A stretch of 64,000 nt of DNA from Cryptomeria japonica. Its lineage: Eukaryota; Streptophyta; Pinopsida; Cupressales; Cupressaceae. The stretch is from positions 435,400,730 to 435,464,729 of the forward strand of contig NC_081407.1 in NCBI RefSeq assembly GCF_030272615.1, given 5' to 3'. How positions within the stretch are numbered: position 1 is the stretch's first letter; each line of letters starts with the position of its first letter. The translations under genes were made by a program, and so were the position numbers. The notes under the pieces were generated by a model. It was not told the origin of the DNA. It did not search any database and saw only the letters and a program-made list of their open reading frames with translations. Positions 58,531 to 64,000 of this stretch are shown piece by piece.

Positions 58531-59446
58531 AAGAAGAAAGAACTTGTAGTTCAAAGATGTGGTTCCACCATATTCAAGTCTCATGGTGAGCTCAATCACG
58601 AAGTCATAGAAGAAGATATCAACCAATAGCTCTTTAGAGATGTCTTCATGGATAATGAGATCTACTTTAGTCAGTTCAAAGAAAAATATCTTGTGGCTCA
58701 CCACTTAGCCACCAAGAAATGGAACTATCAAGGCAAAGGCCTAGGACAAGAAGAAAATGGAATCAAAAGACCTATTGATCGAGCTCCAAATGTTAAACAC
58801 CAAGGGCTTGGATTTGGACGTCCTTCTCATGAATCCTCCACTTCATCTAGCACTTTTGGAAGTAATGAAAATTTTTTGATCAATATCGACAACAAGTGTG
58901 CATAGGTTATCAAACACGTGTACAACGATATAGATAGGTCCTCAACCTTTGGCATATCTAACCTCTTTGACACATTTGTTCTCCTGATATACCTTCCTCT
59001 TTGCCACCCTAAGCTCATTGATTGGGGCCAAACTATTGCACATCTAGACACATTCCAAAATGATACAATGCTCCTGTAGTTTTTGGGGGCAACTAAGTGT
59101 GCATCTTACTACTATCCTGAGTAGAACACAGTGTATAAGTTGGATCCTTAAGGCTACTTTGGGGAAGAGGGAATCCTTAACTGCAAAAGTGAAAAAGAAT
59201 CAAAAGATTAAGAGTCTTGTGGTGAAAACATTTCTGAGGCACTTATAGACCATAAAATATTAAAAATAAAGGGTGTGTCTTCTATTGAAAACATTTTTGA
59301 GGCACTAGAGGATGCAGATTCCCTTCTTCCCCTCATTGATGCACATTTTCTTGATAGATCGATTATTCTTATAGAATGAACCAAAGAGATAAATTTGGGT
59401 ACTATAGATAACCCACACATAACTGATGTAGCCACATCATTATCTG
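58531..59446 (+). pseudogene. Tat Gypsy G-patch region and linker
   Basis: A glycine-rich segment WNYQGKGLGQEENG (58720-58762) and KHQGLGFGRPSH (58797-58830) resembles the retroviral-type G-patch found between protease and RT in plant Tat elements, a putative RNA-binding patch. The rest (58900-59446) is an acidic linker with several stops. Confidence 0.62.
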
Positions 59447-59851
59447 ATGAGTAATTTTGGGTCTTCTCTAAGATCCTTCATAAGTGGCCTATCAAATTCG
59501 CATGGTCTTTATATTGATATGCCTAGTTTGGATCTTGAGATAGTAGTTCATCATATTGTGATCGATCCAAATGCTAAACCAGTTAAACAAAACCTGTTGA
59601 AGATGCTTCCTAGAATAACACTCTTAGTCAAATCAGAGTTGGAAAAGACTCTATAAGTTAAGTTCATTCGACCTATTGACTATTCAGAATGGATTTCCAA
59701 CTTGGTACTCGTTTCTAAGAGTGATGGTGCTATCAAAGTGTGTATAGATTTCTGGGATCTGAATAAAGCATGTCCCAAAGATGATTTTCCACTTCCCAAC
59801 ATTGACATCCTTGTTGATTTAACAACATGACATGAAATGCTATCTCTCACG
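59447..59851 (+). pseudogene. Tat Gypsy reverse transcriptase, N-terminal part
   Basis: Shows DPNAKPVKQNL, VKSELEKTL, VKFIRPIDYSEWISNLV, DFWDLNKACPKDDFPLPNID and HEMLSLT, the fingers/palm start of a Ty3/Gypsy RT. TAA at 59654 and TGA at 59828 interrupt it. It is cut at 59851 by the solo LTR; the other half starts at 61377. Confidence 0.88.
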
Positions 59852-61376
59852 TGTTGGCATTTCAGTAGAAAGAAAGATTGTTGATATTCAATAAGGATAT
59901 TGAGAAGGTTGTTGAAGATTATTGATATAATTGAAGAAGGATGATAACTATCTTTATAACATTATTTTGTCATTGATGTCAAGAAATTGATTATTTGATT
60001 CAGTATGATGTTGCCATATCTTGAGAAGATTGATTTGAAGAGAATTAAGATGTTGGTAAAAGACATAGAAAGAATGTGATGAATAAGAGGAGGAATAAGT
60101 TATTCAATGGGCAACTATTACCGACTTAGACAATGATGAGATCATGATGTTTAGATTTTTTTGATATCCTACAAATGTTGTTGATTGTAAGGTTAATACT
60201 ATACTATGTCACTGAGTAAAGAACCTAGTCGGTAAACCCTAAGGAACCTAGTCGGTAAACCCTAAGGTTATCGATATCGGTTAATGAAGGCGGAATGTCT
60301 ACCGAGTAAAGTTTAGTATTTACCGAGTTGCAATCGAATTATGACAGTGCGCATTGGATGGATAAAAGAATTATTTAATGAAGGACAATGATTAGCTGGA
60401 GATGTATAAATGATTGGTACATCATGCATGAAGTTTGTTAAGGATCTATGACATAGGAAAATTGGCAGGAAGATCTATAGCGCAGATTGAACCGCAATAA
60501 CCTTGTGCAAGTTCCAAGAAGGGAATGCAAGTCCCTAGGCAAGGTAAAACATTTTCAGATCGAAAGGATACATTGAACCTGGTCAAGTTTGAAGATCTAA
60601 TGGCTAAGATTGATCATGAGAAATGTGATCAAGGAGATTTATCGGTTAGCAATTGTTTATAAATAAGGAATTGTTAATAAACAATGTATGCAGGCAAGTG
60701 TAAGCACAAGAATGCTACATAGTGATTACCGAGCACAGAAGCTTGAAGACCTGTTTGAGTAACAGAGTAGAGAGCCTAGTAGAGGGACAAGATAAGTCCT
60801 ATGACTAGATTGTTTTGAGAAAATAAGAATCTGCTTTATCATTTTAGATGTGAAGTTGCAGATAGATTTTTATTATTGTTATTTTGTAAGTGACATAAAA
60901 TCTCTTAACTGAGTGGACTTAATAGTCTTATTTGTAAACCCTCTAGCAAGGTAACATTCTAAATGAGTTTTTGAAATCCTTTGACAAGGTCACTTCTAAC
61001 AAAGTGAAGATCCTAACAGATCTGAGGGAAATCCCTTAACTGGGTCACATCTAGCAATGTGTTTGTAATATTTAACAGGATTTGCTTTTAACCGAGCATA
61101 CTCTAGAAGAGTATATTTCTTAGTGGGTCCAAAATCCCACAGTGGTTTTTCCCTATTTGGGTTTCCACGTTAAATCTGGTGTTATGAGTGTTATGATGAT
61201 TATGTGTTTATGAGTTTGCATGTTTAGCAGTTTTTGGTTAAGTTGCTGAAGTATAAGTTACCAAGGTTGAATTTGTTGATTTTATGGAAGTTTAAGTTTG
61301 TATGATTCACCCCCCCCCCCCTCCCATCTTGTTAGATATTAGCATCTGTACTTTACATTAAGTATCAGAACTATCA
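59852..61376 (+). repeat. Solo LTR of the Copia A/B family
   Basis: 1,525 bp from TGTTGGCATT to ACTATCA, aligned to the LTRs of element B along its whole length. TATA motif at 60658-60665 and C12 tract at 61310-61321. It is flanked by TCACG (59847-59851) and TCATG (61377-61381), a 5-bp TSD with one C/T difference. No internal sequence remains, as expected after recombination between the two LTRs of a full element. Confidence 0.94.
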
Positions 61377-61990
61377 TCATGGAGAGATTCTCAAGATATG
61401 ACTAGATAAAGATAACATAAGAATATCAACACAAGACAACCTTCACCACCCCATGGAGAACTTTCTGTTACAAGCTCATGCCTTTTGGTCTCAAGAATGC
61501 AGGCACCACATATCAATGCACCATGACAGTGATATTTCATGGCCTTATGCATGATAATGGAAGATTACATGGATGACATACTATGTAAATCAAAGACTAG
61601 AGCATAACATCTAGTGATCCTAGAACATATATTTGAGCATCTGGCTAAGTATAAATTGCGCCTAAACCCTAAAAAAGTGTGTTTGGAGTTACCTTGGGTA
61701 AAATCCTAGGGTTTATAGTATCCAGACATGACATCAAGATTGATCCTAAAAAGGTTAAAGCAATATTGGAGATGCCACCTCCCAAGACATTGAAGAATAT
61801 GCACAACTTACAAGGCAAATTACAATCTGTTCGACGCTTCATCGCCCAACTCATAGACAAATGTCAACCATTTATGCATCTCCTAAGAAAAGGTATAGAA
61901 TTTAAATGGGATGCCCAATGCCAACTCAAGCATTTGATAAGAAAAAAGAATATCTGGCTAAACCTCTAGTACTAATGCCACCCATCCTAG
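61377..61990 (+). pseudogene. Tat Gypsy reverse transcriptase, C-terminal part
   Basis: Continues the RT: MERFSRYD, TTFTTPWRTFCYKLMPFGLKNAG, then the catalytic box YMDD at 61566-61577 after a frameshift near 61557. NPKKCVW, a LGKILGF thumb segment, PPPKTLKN and LQGKLQSVRRFIAQL (61800-61850) follow. Stops at 61411, 61423 and several near 61600-61650. Confidence 0.9.
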
Positions 61991-62220
61991 GGCGTCCCTT
62001 GGTCTTATATATCTCAGTTACTTCAATAGTTGTGGGGGCACTTCTTGCCCAACATGATGATCAGGGAAAAGAGAGATCAATTTACCACATCAGCCAAACC
62101 TTGGTCAGATTTGAGCTTAATTACTCTTCCATGGAAAAAAACATGCATAGCCATTGTCTTTTGTTTGCAAAAACTTTGAGACTACATGCTAAGTCATATA
62201 GTTAAGCTCATTTACATGAT
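61991..62220 (+). pseudogene. Tat Gypsy RNase H (first)
   Basis: GRPLVLYISVTSIVVGALLAQHDDQGKERSIYHISQTL and ELNYSSMEKN match the RNase H that directly follows RT in Ty3/Gypsy pol. It removes RNA from the RNA/DNA hybrid. Decayed by frameshifts near 61905 and 62205. Confidence 0.85.
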
Positions 62221-62870
62221 TGATCCACTAAAGTACTTGCTATCAAAGACAACCCTAATAGGCCACATACAAAAGTGGGTTAAGTTGCTCAATGAGTTTG
62301 AAATATAGTATGTAGATAGAAAGGCTATCAAGAGGCAGGTCATTGTCGACCAGTTAGTAGAAACACCCTTGGTTGCTACTTATCTATTGATCACTAAGTT
62401 TCCTGATGAATATGTCTACTCAATTACAACACAACCTCTCTGGAAACTTTATTTTGATGGTTCAAATACATAGAAAAGCCTAGGGGCAAGATTCTTATTT
62501 GTCACCCCACAAGGTGATCTCTTCCCCAAGTAATTCAGGATCTCCTTCCCATGTACCAATAATATTTCTAAATATGAAGGGTTAATCATTGGTTTAAAGA
62601 TAACTATTCAATGGAAAATATCAGATATCCTAGTCTATGACAATTCACAACTAGTCATCTAACAAGTCAATGACAAATATCGAATCAAGGATAACAAGCT
62701 CCAACCATACAAAAGAATAGTTGATTACCTTAAGAAGAACTTCCAGAGCATCATATTTGATCAGATTCCTAGAACTTAGAACAAGGCACTAGATGCAATG
62801 GCTACTATCGGGTCCCTTATTCACATTGAATCAAATAGTCCAAGATATGAGTTTTTAGTTGAGCAACTTT
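62221..62870 (+). pseudogene. Tat Gypsy connection and second (archaeal-type) RNase H
   Basis: After a connection segment (QVIVDQLVET-like, about 62340), the sequence reads LYFDGSNT (62448), SLGARFLFVTPQGDLFP, SKYEGLIIGLK (62567-62600) and LVYDNSQLVI (62630). This D..E..D series is the second RNase H that marks Tat elements. Stops lie at 62472, 62531, 62660 and 62778. Confidence 0.75.
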
Positions 62871-63099
62871 TGTAGCCCACATTTGAGACATCGCACACAG
62901 AAATGGTGTGCAAAATTATTGGACCCCAATCACCCTGGTACCATGATATCCATGCTTACCTCAAAGATGATACCATTCCACCTAACATATCCCACAATGA
63001 ACATTGAAACCTTATCCGCCGTTGTGCTTGATTTACCCTCATAGGAGATAATTTATATAATCACAACTACCATGGCATCCTTGCTAGATGTCTAATCTT

Positions 63100-64000
63100 G
63101 CGATGAAAGAAGTGCATGTCAGAACTTGTGGTGCTCATACAAGTGGATACGTCCTTGACAAACAACTCTTAAGAGTGGGATATTAATGGCCCACTTTGGA
63201 ACATGACTATTGTGAATTTGTCAAGAAATGTGTGCCTTGATAGTGGCATGGAGACCTAATTCATGTTCCAATATAGGATTTGCATCCTATCACAACACCA
63301 TGGCCTTTCTCTACATGGGGCCTTGACCTCATTGGTAAGATCCATCCCCCTTCCTCAGATGGACACAAGTTTATCATTGCCACTACTGAGTACTTCACCA
63401 AGTTGGTCGAAGAAATCCCTCTCACCCTCACTACTAGTGTCCAGGTGTTCAAGTTTATCCTATACCACATCATTTGCCACAATGGAATCCCTTCCACCAT
63501 CATAACAAATAATGGTACCCCATTCAAAAAATAACATATGCGTGATCTTTGTTCTGCATTTCATATCCAACACCGTTGGTCTACTTTGTACTATCCCCAA
63601 GGGAATGGTCAGGCTGAGGCAACTAATAAAACCTTACTTTGTATCCTAAAGAAAGTTGTCAATGAAACTGGTTGTGACTGACACCTCCATCTCAATATTT
63701 CCCTTTAGGCCTATCGCAGTAGTATCCAAACTCCTACTAGAGCCACCCCATATTCCCTTGTCTATGGTGCATAAGCGATCTTACCAATTGAGATCAAATT
63801 GCCATCACTATACATATCCTTGAAATAGTTTGTTTCTGATGAATACTATAGAGTGGCAAGACTAGCTTAGCTGGATCTTCTTGGCAAGCAACATCATAAG
63901 GCCTATGATCATCTAAAAATATATCGGCTCTGCCTTAAGACACAATATTAGAAGAGGGTCCACCCTCACGACTTTAAATTAGTGGTGTAAGAGTACCCAT
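63100..64000 (+). pseudogene. Tat Gypsy integrase, incomplete at the window edge
   Basis: HGDLIHVP precedes the core. The first catalytic Asp is in WGLDLIGK (63325-63327). The second should be in ITDNG but reads ITNNG (63508-63510), so Asp is replaced by Asn. The third, Glu in GQAEATNK (63616-63618), is kept with the canonical 35-residue gap. [22 protein letters not shown] and TPYSLVYGA follow. Stops at 63532, 63679 and others. It inserts element DNA into the genome in active relatives. It continues past 64000. Confidence 0.9.

Larger units (their letters stand above)
47188..64000 (+). mobile_element. Tat-lineage Ty3/Gypsy retrotransposon, nested, runs off the window
   Basis: Coding order is gag, zinc-knuckle, protease, G-patch, RT, RNase H, a second (archaeal-type) RNase H and integrase. 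The second RNase H before integrase and the RT wording (FIRPIDYSEW, ACPKDDFPLPNID) are typical of plant Tat elements. It is split by Copia B (49440-57136) within gag and by a solo LTR (59852-61376) within RT. Dozens of in-frame stops plus loss of catalytic residues show long inactivity. The 3' end and 3' LTR lie beyond 64000. Confidence 0.9.

Overview
This is a gene-poor, repeat-dense stretch of a large plant nuclear genome. Every recognisable coding sequence belongs to, or behaves like, a transposable element. Split exons with GT..AG introns, TNP2-type CACTA transposases, iMet-tRNA primer-binding sites and plant Copia/Tat/L1 lineages all point to a seed plant. The style of the repeats, including a family of uncharacterised multi-domain proteins, suggests a conifer (possibly Cupressales). 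That placement is inference, not proof. I see no host gene, rRNA, tRNA or CRISPR array.

Layout. 1-6781 (+): a decayed CACTA (En/Spm) element with a TNP2-like transposase (TNP2 core, DUF4218, DUF4216, acidic tail) and a second, Transposase_24-like gene. 8219-11778 (-) and 15399-18574 (-): two broken copies of one uncharacterised protein family. Each is preceded on its 5' side by TCGATG-rich repeats (13.4-14.3 kb and 18.8-19.7 kb). 19938-22241: a foldback-like structure with ~830-bp inverted arms. 22557-29759 (-): Copia element A, with a truncated 5' LTR. 29760-32018 (-): remains of a Tat-like LTR element (leader, PBS, LTR). 32033-34436: non-coding retroelement-like sequence ending in a ~55-bp tandem array. 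34437-39148: a 4.7-kb insertion with a 5-bp target-site duplication (TCTCT), which splits that array and carries a third, antisense member of the uncharacterised family. 39149-40095: the rest of the array, a second tandem array, a polypurine tract and an LTR. 40096-42890 (-): an L1-type LINE (ORF1 with DUF4283, then the ORF2 endonuclease), cut off before the reverse transcriptase. 42.9-47.2 kb: non-coding, probably the 5' region of the next element. 47188-64000 (+): a Tat-lineage Ty3/Gypsy element with gag, protease, G-patch, RT, RNase H, a second archaeal-type RNase H and integrase. It is interrupted by Copia element B (49440-57136, TSD GGAGA) and by a solo LTR of the same Copia family (59852-61376, TSD TCACG/TCATG).

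All elements are inactive. Stops are overwhelmingly TAG/TAA where a relative has Gln, and TGA where it has Arg or Trp, as expected from C-to-T decay of methylated DNA. The two Copia copies carry different lesions in the integrase triad. The most novel content is the uncharacterised protein family. Three diverged copies share motifs, all lie on the minus strand, and one sits inside a demonstrable insertion with TG..CA ends.
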